The notes under the pieces: model-generated
Seen by the model: the letters and a program-made list of their open reading frames with translations, nothing else
What the model was told of the DNA's origin: nothing
The model's database searches: none
Program-made: the position numbers and the translations under genes
Shown here: positions 44,650 through 58,576 of the stretch, in pieces
Layout of the letters: every line of letters starts with the position of its first letter
Numbering within the stretch: the first letter of the stretch is position 1
Assembly (NCBI GenBank): GCA_003024175.1
Contig: MDYQ01000093.1
Span: 1 to 64,000 of the forward strand
DNA from: Planoprotostelium fungivorum
Taxonomy: Eukaryota > Evosea > Variosea > Cavosteliida > Cavosteliaceae
Reading direction: 5' to 3'
Length of the DNA: 64,000 bases

Positions 44650-46982
44650 CTATTTATTCGTCGAAGCTTCTCCGTCGTTGATTCTGGTGTTCCTGACCCA
44701 CGATATACCCAGATTGTAACCTTCAAAGTATGGAATGCTGTACACTCTGCACTCTTGCAAGAGAACGAGGCTGATCTTCTGAAATTCTCCTTCGTTTTGC
44801 ATGTCCAGCAGAGACGAAGAGGACTTTAAGAAGTGGATCATCTGGATGTTCTCCTTCGCGGGATTGAAGATGAAGAGCATGCCGTGCCAATAGCTCTTCT
44901 CCTTCAGATCTGGGACCACGTGTCTGTGGATCGCTCGACGAACCTGATGGAAGATGAGATGACGGACGGTGATGACGATGTCACCTCTCGATCTGATTTG
45001 GGGGGTATGGTGATGCTGTGGACGACGGCGTAGTTGGCTCCCGGCTTCACGCACCAATCGTTGACTTCCATCAGAGTCCGTTCACAGCGCGTGTCGCTCT
45101 TCTCTTCCAGCATCTGGTAGAACTCGAAACCCAGAGTCTTCGCCATGTAGTCTGCCTCCTTCACATCTTCTAGCTTGTCGTACATCATATAGTTCTTGTA
45201 GAGGCCGTAACTCGAATGCATCGTCAGACCTCCCGCCGTTCCCCTCTTCTGCATGAGCTTCATGAGAGGTGCGTTGAGTTTGATGATCTTCTGCTGGACT
45301 GGGATGATGGTGAGTCATCATTGCGATGACGAGATGAGATCACCTGACACGGTGCAGAAGGAGCGGATGTATCGGACTTTGAGCTGTGGATCGTCCGTCG
45401 AGAAGTCGGGAGAGTGGAAGTGAACTGATTGGAGGTCTCTCTGAAAGGCTAAATCGAGCCCGGTGAATTTGGCCGAAGTCTGCCTAGAGAAAAAATCGGC
45501 ACGTTGTAGATCGATAGATCCTCACTTGTCGGGGAAGAAATAAGGCCTCATCTCTTCTAATTTCGTTCGTATCTCGTGAAAGGTGGGTCTCTTCTCTGGA
45601 TCGATGAGCATGCAGTCTTCCATGAGCTTCAAGAGGAAGGGTGGTCCGAACTTGGGTGGATGCAGTGTCCTCCGCGTGGCCTTGTCTATACCGTAATACT
45701 CTTTCATCTCCGGGCTCAGTTGAAACTCTTCCGTCTGGCAGGCTGTATGGGCCAGACGCCGGGTGACGCACTCCCAGACAACGACGGCGAACATGAAGGC
45801 ATCACTCTTCGTTGTGAAGTCCACGTTCCACTCCCAAGGATAGACGACGTTGTTCGGCTTCGATGATGATGAGTCTAATGTGAGGAGTCGAATACTCACA
45901 TCGCTCTCGTATTCGACGATGTTGCCAAAGTTGGTCACGCGGACCTTGTTGAAGTTGTCGCCGATCAAGATGGACTCAGCGGTGAGACGTTGATGGAGGA
46001 CTGGGGGGTTCTGTGAGTGGAGGTAGCTCATGGCTTGAGCGACCGATATCAACATGTTCAAGATCTGTTCGTGCGTGATACGGAGGCCTCGATCTTCCAT
46101 GAGTTGACGGAGGGAACCACCATCGACGGCTTCGAAGAGGAGACAGCATGGTCCGATGGTGTAACCGACGAAGAGAAGTATGTTGGAATGGCGAAGGTGT
46201 CTGAGGTTTCTGGCCTCTCGGGCGAACTCTTCGTGTTGGTCGCTGGGCCAGTTGAATTGTTTGATGAGAAGAGGAACCTTCCATGATGTCGCTCTGCGGA
46301 AGGTTACTACCGAACCGAAGATGGATCGAAAGCACTCCACTCACTTGCTCGTTACATAGTTTTGATATTGGCAGAAAGCAGTTGTGATGTGAACGTCCTT
46401 AAATTGGACCTCTAAGCTGTTCGATTCATCCTCGAGTCTCTCCTTGTTTAAGAAGTTGGCCGTGGCCAACTCCACTTGTCTTTCCTCATCGTCTTCACTA
46501 TCGGAGGACTCATCTTCTGAGGACGTTCCGCTCTTCTCGCTCGGGTTGGGAAGATACGTCGTTCCATTTTCCTCTAATGTATAAGACTCGGGTAATCCAG
46601 TGATGGTGATGGAGGGCACCCCATTCTCTATGTAACCATTCCCGTATGCATCAATCGCTTCGGAAGGTCCTGAGATCTTCTTCGATTTCTTCTTCTCTTC
46701 CTCTTCGGATTCGGAGTCACTATCTTCTGAAGAGCTGCATCCTGCTCCCGGATTCTCAGCATAATCTTCGATGGCTGTGTTCTTCTTCTCGTCCTCTTTC
46801 CTGGGTGACTGAGGTACCACGTCTAGATATGCCTCAATCATCTTCCTATTGTTGGGGTTCGAGTAATGGCCTCTCCTTGTGTCAGGTTTGTGGCACTTAG
46901 CAACCGATGTTTCTGTGGTCACGCTCAATCTGTATAATCTAGCAGATCTGAGATGAATTTTGGCCCAGATCCATATGAACAC
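44650..46982 (-). CDS. pseudokinase of TKL-like type with acidic N-terminus and long C-terminal region
   Basis: The N-terminal region is acidic and Ser-rich (CSSSEDSDSESEEEEKKKSK, GTSSEDESSDSEDDEE). A kinase-like domain follows: WKVPLLIKQFNWPSDQHEEF (lysine present), NLRHLRHSNILLFVGYTIGP, LISVAQAMSYLHSQN, then PPVLHQRLTAESILIGDNFN and KVRVTNFGNIVEYES. The HRD motif is HQR and DFG is NFG, so phosphotransfer is unlikely. EIRTKLEEMRPYFFPDK ends the domain. The C-terminal 300 residues (LNAPLMKLMQKRGTAGGLTM, VNDWCVKPGANYAVVHSITI, YWHGMLFIFNPAKEN) are not recognised. First Met could be 46982 or 46841. Confidence 0.8.
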
Positions 46983-47556
46983 ACCGGTTGCCCTGGTGAC
47001 ACAACTGATGTCTGCATTACATTTCGGCGATTTCCACGAAAACGCCGAAAAAAAACTCCTCCTTTAAAAAGGTGGAGAAAGTGTGATTCATCTTGCATTG
47101 GCAACGTCCTATGCGCCTTGTCCTGGGGGAAGGTTGCGGCCTATCGTTTTGACTGAGAAGCCTCCTTTCGGTGGATTGTAACCCCGTCCCCTCGTATTAT
47201 CCAATGGTGGATCACAACGCCCCGCTTGGTCCCGCTTCGTTTTATTTCGTTACAAATTTGTGTAGAGTCCATTGGAGGTTGGTTGAAGAATGATTTACCT
47301 TGGATCGCCCTATTGCTGAATCGCGTGGAGGGTGAAGATAGGCAGGGACTTCTCATGAATAGGCTCTGGGAATATAGAGTGAACTACAACGAAGCCTCCT
47401 CCTTCGTTTTCCTGGAAATTAGGTGAGCCGCAAATCCAAACAGTCAAATTTTAAGAAAACAGCATGATGGAAGTCTGCAGCCTCTCACCTCACCTTCCCT
47501 CTCGGAAGAGATCAAGACAAGATACATGTATCACACATAAGACACCAACGAAGAGG
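46983..47556. other. intergenic region, possibly with 5' exons of the next gene
   Basis: A 66-codon plus-strand frame (47226-47426; NDLPWIALLLNRVEGEDRQG) looks protein-like and ends at a GTGAG donor, but no acceptor keeps frame with the downstream gene, so I do not join them. Otherwise promoter sequence for the pseudokinase gene. Confidence 0.4.
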
Positions 47557-48132
47557 ATGATGGAAGACAGAGTTTGCCCTACAGTCATTCGTCTACGCGA
47601 GAGGATACCTGAAGGTATTCGTGAGTATTGATCTATTATGATGTATCTAATGAACATTTAGCTGAGTGTTGGACATTAGACAACATCACGTACGGATGGG
47701 CCAATCAAGTTCTCTTCTACCAAGGATGCTGCCACTATCGGTGCAAGATAGATGAGTTGTCAGACAAATGTGAACGATTTCTGTGAGTCACGTTTAATGT
47801 GTTCAAAAAACGACTGACAGACGACTCAGCAATATCCACGCCGGTGACCTACCACGGCCGAGTGTGCAGGTCTTCGCCGTCGAGATGTATCCCATCATTA
47901 AAACTCTTCCTGCCTCCCGGCACCTGTGGAACTCATCACACTTGGAATCCATCAGCAGGGTGAGAACGATCATCTTGTTCCCACCTGAGCTCATGTGGTG
48001 AAGGGTTTATGGAACGTCATTTTCAATCGGTCGACGTTCTCGATCTTCGATCAGGAGAAGACTCTTCTCTTCTCTCTGTGGAGTAGAGAGTGGATCAAGT
48101 TCATGGAGGAGAATCCATACGTCGGCCTCTGA
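47557..48132 (+). CDS. hypothetical protein, about 140 residues
   Basis: Not recognised. Four exons give MMEDRVCPTVIRLRERIPEA, ECWTLDNITYGWANQVLFYQ, GCCHYRCKIDELSDKCERFL, NIHAGDLPRPSVQVFAVEMY, RGLWNVIFNRSTFSIFDQEK and SREWIKFMEENPYVGL. Aromatic and Cys-rich, without a signal peptide. It may begin further upstream. The last intron (after 47958) is about 44 nt. Confidence 0.55.
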
Positions 48133-48498
48133 TTCACTTGTTGCCGAAGATGAGCCGGAAGACACTCAACTCTCATCGTGATGAGGTTGGTGAGCGAAAT
48201 GTGTAACATAAAAACATATTGATTTTATTTACCCTGGGACTTGGTTTTACGTTACTGATCATGAGTGTTGCCACAAGGTATTCCTTATTCGCTGTATGTT
48301 GACTACCCTTTCTCCCTTCTCGCTGATCATGTTGAACAATTCACCAATTTAGGGGAGAAGTGCGACCCACAGAACATGTAGGGCACCTCAAAAGAGTCAT
48401 TCTTTGACGCTCCACCCCAGAGATGTTGTCATTTCACTCTCGTTGCACGGTATAAAATTCCCGCCTTCGCCCCTCGTTTTCAATAATTTTGAATCAGC
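48133..48498. other. intergenic region upstream of the RNase H2C gene
   Basis: About 365 bp containing the 3' flank of the orphan gene and the RNase H2C promoter with a TATA element (annotated). No gene seen. Confidence 0.5.
48451..48458 (+). promoter_or_regulatory. TATA box of the RNase H2C gene
   Basis: TATAAAAT lies 41 nt upstream of the ATG at 48499, implying a very short 5'UTR. It is the clearest TATA element in the window. Confidence 0.55.
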
Positions 48499-49166
48499 AT
48501 GATCAAGACACGAGCTGGAACAACTGACGAGGACTCTGAGTTAGACTCTACAGTATTACATCACCTCCCATTCGCCTTTACAGATCACGAAGGAACAAAA
48601 GATGTTCGCGTTAGCACCTACTTCCTTCAACAAGATGGTAATTGTCTCCCGTCCATATTGACTCTGACGATTCATCAGTGGAGGGTAAACCGGGGATCAA
48701 GAGCGCAGCATTTCGAGGTGTTGAATTGATGGGAAGAAGCATTGCGGTCCCCGACGATTATCAAGGTGAGATCGAACGAACGTTCTTTTCGATGGCATCT
48801 CAAGATTGAGATGTGAAGGTCTCGTGATAAGAGACGATACGGGAGAAGAGACAGAAGAGAAAGAGCCAATTTGGCAGATCCAAAATCGTTTCACGAGCTT
48901 CACAGAATGGCGTAGAGAGGTGATTCACAGTCATGCCTCTGTTCCTCACGCTTCACAGACCGAGCCTGATGCACACAATTCATCCGTGGGGAAGATGCTT
49001 CAATGGATGGACTTCTTACCAAATGTGAGAATAGTCGACGTGATGTGGCGAGGTCTCATGTGTCAATCAGGTCCATTCTAAGGAGATTACGGAAGAACAG
49101 ATCGTAGCACGCATGGCAATGAACAAAGAACAACTCAAACAGCAAGAGACGACGACAGAATCATGA
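48499..49166 (+). CDS. RNASEH2C: ribonuclease H2 subunit C
   Basis: Non-catalytic subunit of the RNase H2 complex that removes ribonucleotides from DNA. Four exons give about 155 residues: ELDSTVLHHLPFAFTDHEGT, VSTYFLQQDG, IKSAAFRGVELMGRSIAVPD, DYQGLVIRDDTGEETEEKEP and IWQIQNRFTSFTEWRREVIH, then LQWMDFLPNVHSKEITEEQI. The pattern LHxLPC-like start, FRGxxLxGxxVxxPxxYxG and a final WxxE segment fit the RNASEH2C/RNH203 family. Sequence conservation in the family is low, so the call rests on these blocks and length. Confidence 0.8.
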
Positions 49167-49374
49167 TGAAGATCTCTCCCAGGATGGTATCGTGATTGCA
49201 AGAACGTGTACGAATAGACATTCATCTTTCTTCCGAATCGCATCATCACCTCTCCTTCACTCTCCTCCATCATGGACATCGGTCTGTCGCCTCCACTCGT
49301 TGCTGATCCATATCATCTCACAAATCCCCACCACGCATGCAATTCTCTCATGATGCACACGACAGACTTTATTC

Positions 49375-51426
49375 TCACAGAGGATTCGGTATGGGCTTCG
49401 GTCTCGGCAGCTCGATCTGCCCCGGCTCTCTGTAATGCGTGAACTCCTCGTAAGAGTCCAATATCTTGTAGTCCGTTGGAACGTGCCAGAAGGGATTATC
49501 GTTGAAGTAATTCTCGGTCGAAATCTTATTGATGAGAATGGCCAATTTCATGCCCAGACCGATCAGGAGACCCCCAACGAGGGCCACACCGATGGTGATG
49601 AACGTTCCCGCCACCTGTCTCGTTTGAATTTCAAATTTACAAAATCCGACTCACTTGGTAGGCCGCCTGCGCCCCTCCCCTGGGATAATAGGCCTCGTAT
49701 TCTCCGAGGTATTTCCCTTGGTTGTTGTGAGCTCCGATGGCAATGAAGATGGAGATGAAAGCGCTGATGAAACCGGGAATACCGTGAAGGTTCACGATAC
49801 CAGCGACATCTTGTATTCTGTGGTTGGCAAGCCAAGGTGTCAGGTAGACGTAGCCTAACACGGAGATGATGCCGACGACGAAACCACAAGCCATGGCACC
49901 TGTGTGATGATGAGATGATGGGCGATCTCGTGCGACGGGTGATCGCATCGGGATGGTGACGATGTGATCGCACATTCGTCAGATCGCGATCACACGATCG
50001 CATGATCTCGATGTCACGATCTCGTGATGAAAGCTGATGAAAGATGGACGATGAAAGATGATCACCTCCCGGAGTGATGTAGAGATGGGCTGCGACGCCC
50101 ATAGCGACACCACCGGCCAGTGTTGAGTTCTGAACGTGCATGGCATCAAACTTCCAGCGAGTACGGTTGGCCAATCGGCTGACGGCGATGGCAGAGATGA
50201 CCGAAGAAGTGATGGACAGGAAAGTGTTCATCTGAGCTCTCAACTCTCCCAACCCTGATCACCATCAGTACAATGATGATGACGATGATGATGATGATGA
50301 TGACGTTCACTTGAAGATGATGAGTATGAGATAGAGAGATGAGAGATGAAATGTTTCTCCACCTCTAGGAGCGAGTGCGGCATTGAAAGAGGGCCACATG
50401 ATGAAGAGAAAGAGGGACCCCGCCAAGGAGAAGATGTCGTTGTTGTAAGCGGCCGTGTTGTCCTTGTGATCCACCGTGGCATCATTGCTGACGAAAATCG
50501 TCACGACGAGCCCCAGAGTGGCTCCGAAGAGGTGAATCGTCATACCTCCTCCGATGTCTGATCACCATCATCATCGTGATCGCGATGTTGACGACGCTCA
50601 CCTATGACTTCTAACTTCTCTATGATGATGTAGATGTTCAGCCAATAGAATATGGGCTCGATGATGGCCAAGATGAGCACCTGCAGTGGAGTGATCTTGC
50701 CCAATAGAGCTCCTAATGAGATGAGAACGGCTGCCGATGCGAACAGGCCGTTGGTCAGGTAAGTGATGTCCAAGTCCACCTACGGGTGTCAGAAACGTCG
50801 ACGATGAGATCGGGCGAGGGTTCTGTCGACATTTTTACCTGATTCGTAAAGCTGTTGTTCGTCGCGATGGTCTCTACGAAAGCTTGTAGTATGACGGACC
50901 ACTGAGTAACGAATGCTCCGATTAAGAAGGTGTAGCCGATGGCAGAATAAGCGTAACGTCTGAGATGATGTCATTGTGATGATGATGTGGAGGTCGCACC
51001 GAACAAAAGTCATTAGAAAACCGAAACCGAAGAAGACCATGATGCTGATGTCTCGAAAGTAACCGTATTCTCGATGGACCTGAACGAGTCGATGTGAGAT
51101 GGTGGAGGATGTGAGAAAGAGCTCACCTCGATCTGCCCTTCTGGAACTTGTGCGTAAGTGAACCAGATACCAAAGATGACGATGAAAAACGTCTCGAAGA
51201 CAAAGATGAGGATTTCAAAGATCTGCGATCGATCAATCGTCCGATCACGAAATGTGAAGACCGATGGAAATGACGGTATCACCTTAGCTTCTCTTATGGA
51301 CATATCCTTCTGCTCGGCTCTGGGAATGATACCCGTGGCCGGATTGGCGCCATGATCTGTTGCATGTTCTGGACCCGGAAAGAATTTCGGGTCTTTGAAA
51401 TTGGGTTTGAGCTCTGTCGTCGCCAT
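49375..51426 (-). CDS. Rh-type ammonia/CO2 channel (AMT/Rh superfamily)
   Basis: Spans and loops match Rh glycoproteins rather than AMT/MEP: DIGGGMTIHLFGATLGLVVT holds the first pore His, FLFIMWPSFNAALAPRGG, FDAMHVQNSTLAGGVAMGVA, SVLGYVYLTPWLANHRIQDV and GIVNLHGIPGFISAFIS with the second pore His. The N-terminus MATTELKPNFKDPKFFPG is cytosolic; an in-frame ATG at 51447 would add seven residues. The C-terminus ends PRPKPIPNPL. About 500 residues, nine exons. Dictyostelium Rh proteins sit on contractile vacuole and endosomes, so a similar place is plausible. Confidence 0.93.
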
Positions 51427-52451
51427 ATCTGCTCCATCGATCAACATGATATGGATCACCCCACAAGATGTGGGCGCGTGTCGATGGTAACACAAGCACT
51501 CACGCAGTGGATGAACAGAGTGCGATAGTGTTGTTCGTGATGTTTGATGTTTCTCGAGAAAGTGGGGTCTGTAGGATGTAGAGTTGGTGGAAAACACGAA
51601 TTACAAACCCTCCGTTTTTTTCGCCTCAGGCGGTTCACCACAAAGGCTTCTCTTTGATGAAGATCTTGAGTTATCATCGGAAATTCTCAATCTTGTGACT
51701 TCTGCTGCGAATGATTGTCCTCACGCTTTATTCTTATTTATTCTGTTTCACCAAGTGCGATCTCAGCGAGATGCTGCACGACTTTTCGTGAAGATGTGAG
51801 ATCAGAGATGAAGGACGTTTCTCTGCCGATGAGAATCACGTGTATGCATTTCAGAATCATAGAACTTAAGAGGGATTCCTCCGTGATTGGACCTTTGAAC
51901 ATGTTTACATCACCTCAACTCAGCGGTGAAGATTCGTGTTGTGCAGTTTCCGTTGAGGAACAATTCCGAATTTTTTTTCTGATCATTCCCACAATCTGAT
52001 AGATCGTACTCCTAGATTCTTAGCACAGCTGTACCAATGACCAGAACATCTTCTCGGCTTTATAAGCTTAGATCAAGTGTAGTATCTGTTCTATATCAGT
52101 TAGTCGCTGATATCTCTGGCAACGCCCAGAGTACCGACTAAGTGTATTTTTCTGTCGGGCAGGAGGGCAAACACTGGAGCTTGCGAAGGTGTCTCTTGCA
52201 AAGATGAGATCAGCATAGCACTGAGCTGAGTATCGTCCACCGTTTCTACAACACAAAAGACGAAATGAATCAATTGAGAGGAGCAAACTATTGATCTACG
52301 ATCATCTTTCACCATCGTAGCACCCTGCAGCGAGGGATAGAGTTGATGTGACGACTGTTGATTTTACTCATCGGCAAGTTCTGATGTTCGAACATATCGG
52401 ATATAGACACGATGACGATCATGAGAAAACAGTGCGATGACAACTCTTTCT
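51427..52451. other. intergenic region with dispersed repeat copy 2
   Basis: Between the Rh gene start and the 3' end of the lipid-transfer gene. Left part: Rh promoter and a plus-strand frame (51584-51799; DEDLELSSEILNLVTSAAND) that has no ATG and no clear partner exon. Right part: repeat copy 2 (about 51960-52370). Confidence 0.45.
51960..52370 (-). repeat. dispersed gene-fragment repeat, copy 2 (most complete)
   Basis: Minus strand. A short exon (TLSLAAGCYD, ending at a GTGAAAG donor near 52316) and a terminal exon after a TGTGTTGTAG acceptor read ETVDDTQLSAMLISSLQETP, SQAPVFALLPDRKIHLVGTL, GVARDISD and stop at 52100. The 3' flank with AAGCTTATAAAGCCGAGAAG matches copies 1 and 3 almost base for base. 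It lies directly downstream of, and on the same strand as, the lipid-transfer gene, so it may be an intact small gene or a terminal part of a longer transcript. Confidence 0.8.
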
Positions 52452-53392
52452 TTAAGGTAGATTTTGCAAATCGTATTCGGTGAAGTACTTGAATGAAATA
52501 TCGCACACCAGCTGCAGATCCCCCACCAGAACGTCATAACTTCCTCCCTCGTTCAGAACGTCCTCTTTAGCACCGATGGTCATCAGAAAATCATTCCTCG
52601 ATGGAAGGGTGTATGTAGCGACTCCCACGGCCTTTCTGGCTGGCCACGAATGGAACGGTGCCAGCTTCTCTTCGTACGACTGCATGGTGTGTGGGTGATA
52701 ACGATGATAGGATCATGTGATCTTCACCTGTTGGACGACATCACGAAAAGCGATGTTGGGCTCCTTCTTGAGTCTCTCCATGAATGCGGCGACAAAGTCC
52801 AAAGCACGAACTAATCGAAGGATGGTACGACTACCGATATCAGGTGGATGAGACGCAGATGATCTCACCTGGCGTTACTTCGAATGTACGTCTCAGTGAT
52901 ATGATTATTGACCTGTGATTGGTGAATACCATAGAAGGTTGACATTCGTTCTCACCTCATACACGATGATCTGATGGACCGAGTTGATCTCTTTCGTCTT
53001 CTCTTGCTTGCTTCCTTTCCCGTACATACCATCTAACATGTTGGTCTTACCTTCGACATCGATCTGCGCGGTGTGAGATGGATATGCTGGATTCACTGTG
53101 TGTCACGAACACAAACGTTGACAATATGAAGATAGAAGGACAATTTGTCGCAATCTCTGTCGTGAGACAAAGGCACAGTTTAGTGTCGAGATCATTCGAG
53201 AGTGGACATCTCTGTAAATCTGATACTCACCTTAACAAAGTAGAAAACGGGCCCCAATTGATCGAACAGCTTGCTCAGGACTCGGAAGGCTTGCAGAAAC
53301 TCCTCCAGGGGTACATCATTGCCATCTTTCGTCTTCTGTCCCAATCGTCGAAAGACCTCTGTCAGCTCTCCCCAGGTGAATGTGTTCGACAT
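52452..53392 (-). CDS. GLTP-fold lipid transfer protein, ceramide-1-phosphate (CPTP/ACD11) type
   Basis: MSNTFTWGELTEVFRRLGQK opens the GLTP domain. LGPVFYFVKVDIEGKTNMLD carries Asp-x3-Lys, as in CPTP and ACD11 (phosphate-binding Lys), where glycolipid-transfer proteins have Asp-x3-Asn. TETYIRSNAR, RALDFVAAFMERLKKEPNIA, and APFHSWPARKAVGVATYTLP (with the conserved His) follow; it ends YFTEYDLQNLP. About 210 residues, five exons, the usual length. It should shuttle ceramide-1-phosphate between membranes in the cytosol. One intron near 52860 did not splice cleanly by eye. Confidence 0.84.
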
Positions 53393-53604
53393 GATGTTTT
53401 TGTGTGGATTGTGGAGTCATGCAGTAAATGCGGCTGCCGGAGGTGAGGCCGTTGTAGTGGTCCTACAATCCCGCCAACGCCCTGCATTGCTGCACTGGTT
53501 CGGCGGTCTCAACGTACTAAAGAGGTGGAGAGTGAGTGGAATAATTCGAAATTCTTTTCACATCCCATTTGGAGAAGACACAGTTTTCTGATATCAGTAG
53601 AGCC

Positions 53605-56323
<2,719 letters not shown>

Positions 56324-56441
56324 ATAATGGGGAAGATGTGTGGATGAACTGCGAAAAAGTTTTCTAAAGTCTGTCGGTTCGAGAGGAGGAATAAACGAAT
56401 GTATGATGTGAATGATCCTCTTTTTTTCCGGTTCTTTATCG

Positions 56442-56777
56442 TTACGAACCGCATGGGCGTTCGCAGCAGCATCCGCAGCATGCGAAGAGCCAGAATGGAG
56501 TCCATAGACCTGCACTGACAAAGCACAGAAGACAGTGGCATCCGTGGTTGACATCGAGGTTCTCGTGGTGGTGCACGTGAATCGTGGGTCCAGCGTGGTG
56601 GTGATGGTGGTGATCTTCGTGAAGAAGCATCGTCGAAGGAGTGGGCTGTTGAAACGCGTGAGGAGGGGGAGCCGATGGAGCATATGGCTGGGGTTGTCCA
56701 TATGGTTGAGGCTGTCCATACATCTGAGGTTGTCCGTACTCCGTGGTCACTCCCGGTTGTCCATAGTTGGGGTTCAT
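56442..56777 (-). CDS. small protein with YGQP repeats, His run and Cys-rich C-terminus (BRI3-like)
   Basis: One exon, 111 residues. MNPNYGQPGVTTEYGQPQMY and following YGQPQPYGQPQPYAPSAPPP form a Tyr/Gly/Gln/Pro-rich region, then a HEDHHHHHHAG run and HVHHHEN, and finally NHGCHCLLCFVSAGLWTPFW and LFACCGCCCERPCGS, a hydrophobic segment packed with Cys. The layout (Pro/Gln-rich front, Cys-rich hydrophobic back) is like brain protein I3 and related endolysosomal or plasma-membrane small proteins; direct homology is not certain. Palmitoylation or metal binding by the Cys and His is inferred. Confidence 0.8.
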   Translation of the reverse strand: MNPNYGQPGVTTEYGQPQMYGQPQPYGQPQPYAPSAPPPHAFQQPTPSTMLLHEDHHHHHHAGPTIHVHHHENLDVNHGCHCLLCFVSAGLWTPFWLFACCGCCCERPCGS

Positions 56778-57037
56778 GTTCGATGCAGTTGTGGAGTTGA
56801 GATCGGAACTGTTTGCTTCCTCCGGTTTTCACTGCAAAACGCAAACGAAAAGAATAAATTGACAAATAAAAGGGTCGATTCATTTCCTTTACATGGACTA
56901 TACAAACTAGACATATCAAGAGAGGGATGGCATAACAGACAGAGGGACCGCCGTTCCCAGCCCAGAAGCTCCTGCAAAGTTGACCATATCGTCCACGGTG
57001 AGATGATGTGCCAGTGATTCCTCTACACATCATCAGC

Positions 57038-58136
57038 TCAGACGACAGACATCACATCATCATCACCATTCAATTCGTCTCTCTTACGATTGCGCACTCC
57101 ATTGGACTTGTATTTGATGGTGAGGAGAAGGTTGTCGTTCTCTGGTTCACCGTCACTCTCTTCTTCAGCAGGCTTGTTCTCTTCGATTGTAGACGTCTCT
57201 GGTAAGAGCTCTGGACCATGAGTCGAGTTGACCTGCATCGTGATGATCAGCAGATGATGATGGATGGTGGATGGACAAGGGTGATTATCAAGAGTTGGAC
57301 TCACATCAAAACTGAGACCGACTTCTCTGAGCCGTTGTGGGTGAATGGTACTGCCCATCGCTTTCAGGATGGGTTTTCGAAGAGGGTGCTTATCGGGTAA
57401 CGTCTTTAGATATTCGATGATGTTTCTTCCAACGTGTTCGTACGTCTTTGCGTCTTCGTGTCTGGGAAAACGAGCGTCTGTGTGATTTCAATAAACGAAA
57501 GCCAAGATGACTAGAATGATTCTCACGATGGTAAGATGATTCAGTGTAAGCTTCTAACATGAGGGTTCCTTCCATTCTTCCCCCAGCCCATTCATCGATC
57601 TTCTTGTCGAATGTCTTGAGTTTGGCGTACTTGTTCGCGTGCCGTGAGAATGGAGTCGGAGATCTCCCCTTATTGAGATTGATGTTCTCTTTCAGGTCGA
57701 GTCTGCCTCCTGACCTCTCCTTCTGCTTTTGATGCATCGGACAGAGCCTCCTCTGTTTGATCAATCTCTCGCAACCGAGGGCCAAACAGGTGTTGAGTTG
57801 CTGATCCCCATTCTTCCTCTTCTTCGGCGCGTGTTCGGTTGGAAAATGTTCGAGGTAATCAGAAGTCACGTCAGCGGTGTCTAAGCTAGGATTTGATACG
57901 TCGCTGCGAAGAATCTCCTCTTCCTCTTCTTCATATTCGAGTTCGCCATCTGCAGGACTTCTGAATTCGTCCTCCGTAACCATCTGACCGATGGTAGGGA
58001 AGGGAACAATCATAGTGGTATCAGAATGCTCTGAGGCGTCGAAATGGTGAGGATGATGGCCAACTATGTGGTGGAGAGAACCCAATTGGCCAGCAAAATG
58101 AACATGCTCGTAGTTGCCCTTATCCTCTAGTTCCAT
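57038..58136 (-). CDS. putative nuclear protein with CX4CX11CX2H zinc-like motif
   Basis: Starts MELEDKGNYEHVHFAGQLGS. A His-rich patch (HHIVGHHPHHFDASEHSD) and an acidic stretch (GELEYEEEEEEILRSD) precede KKRKNGDQQLNTCLALGCER and LIKQRRLCPMHQKQKERSGG, where two Cys, one Cys and one His could bind zinc, flanked by basic residues. Later RHANKYAKLKTFDKKIDEWA and HVGRNIIEYLKTLPDKHPLR look helical. It ends GDDDVMSVV. About 340 residues, four exons. The basic and acidic blocks suggest transcription or chromatin, but I do not recognise a family. Confidence 0.7.
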
Positions 58137-58576
58137 TTTCTAAAAGAGTCAGGACCAGTCAAGACGCATGCGGACACAACATCGCAAACAAAACATGTGA
58201 TGGGGTCACCTCTGTCCTCGTTTGTTCTCGTATTTGCCGACACGAATAGACGTAATTCGAAAAATCCTCCTTTTGTAACTCTATCACTACAACTAAGTCA
58301 TATCTACGTCTTCAAACCGCTGGATCAGGGCACCACAAACACATCCACCACGTCTATATCCACCTCTATATCGCATCGCCCGCGATCGATCGCAGTTCTA
58401 AACGGCAAGAATAAAGTTCATTTTCGCATCTTTTAAATCTCTCGCGATCCCCCAAACTGTGGAAGAAGCGTCCAGAGCTTCCAGCGGCCGGAGCTTGCAC
58501 TGAGAGAGCTTCATATTCATATCTTTCTTACCACACAACCAACAACCCCTGTACCGACAACAACATCCACACGATC
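58137..58576. other. divergent intergenic region
   Basis: About 440 bp between the zinc-motif protein and the secreted-repeat protein. A TTTTAAATCT stretch near 58431 and a C/A-rich leader just before the ATG (ACAACCAACAACCCC) are visible. No gene seen. Confidence 0.45.
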
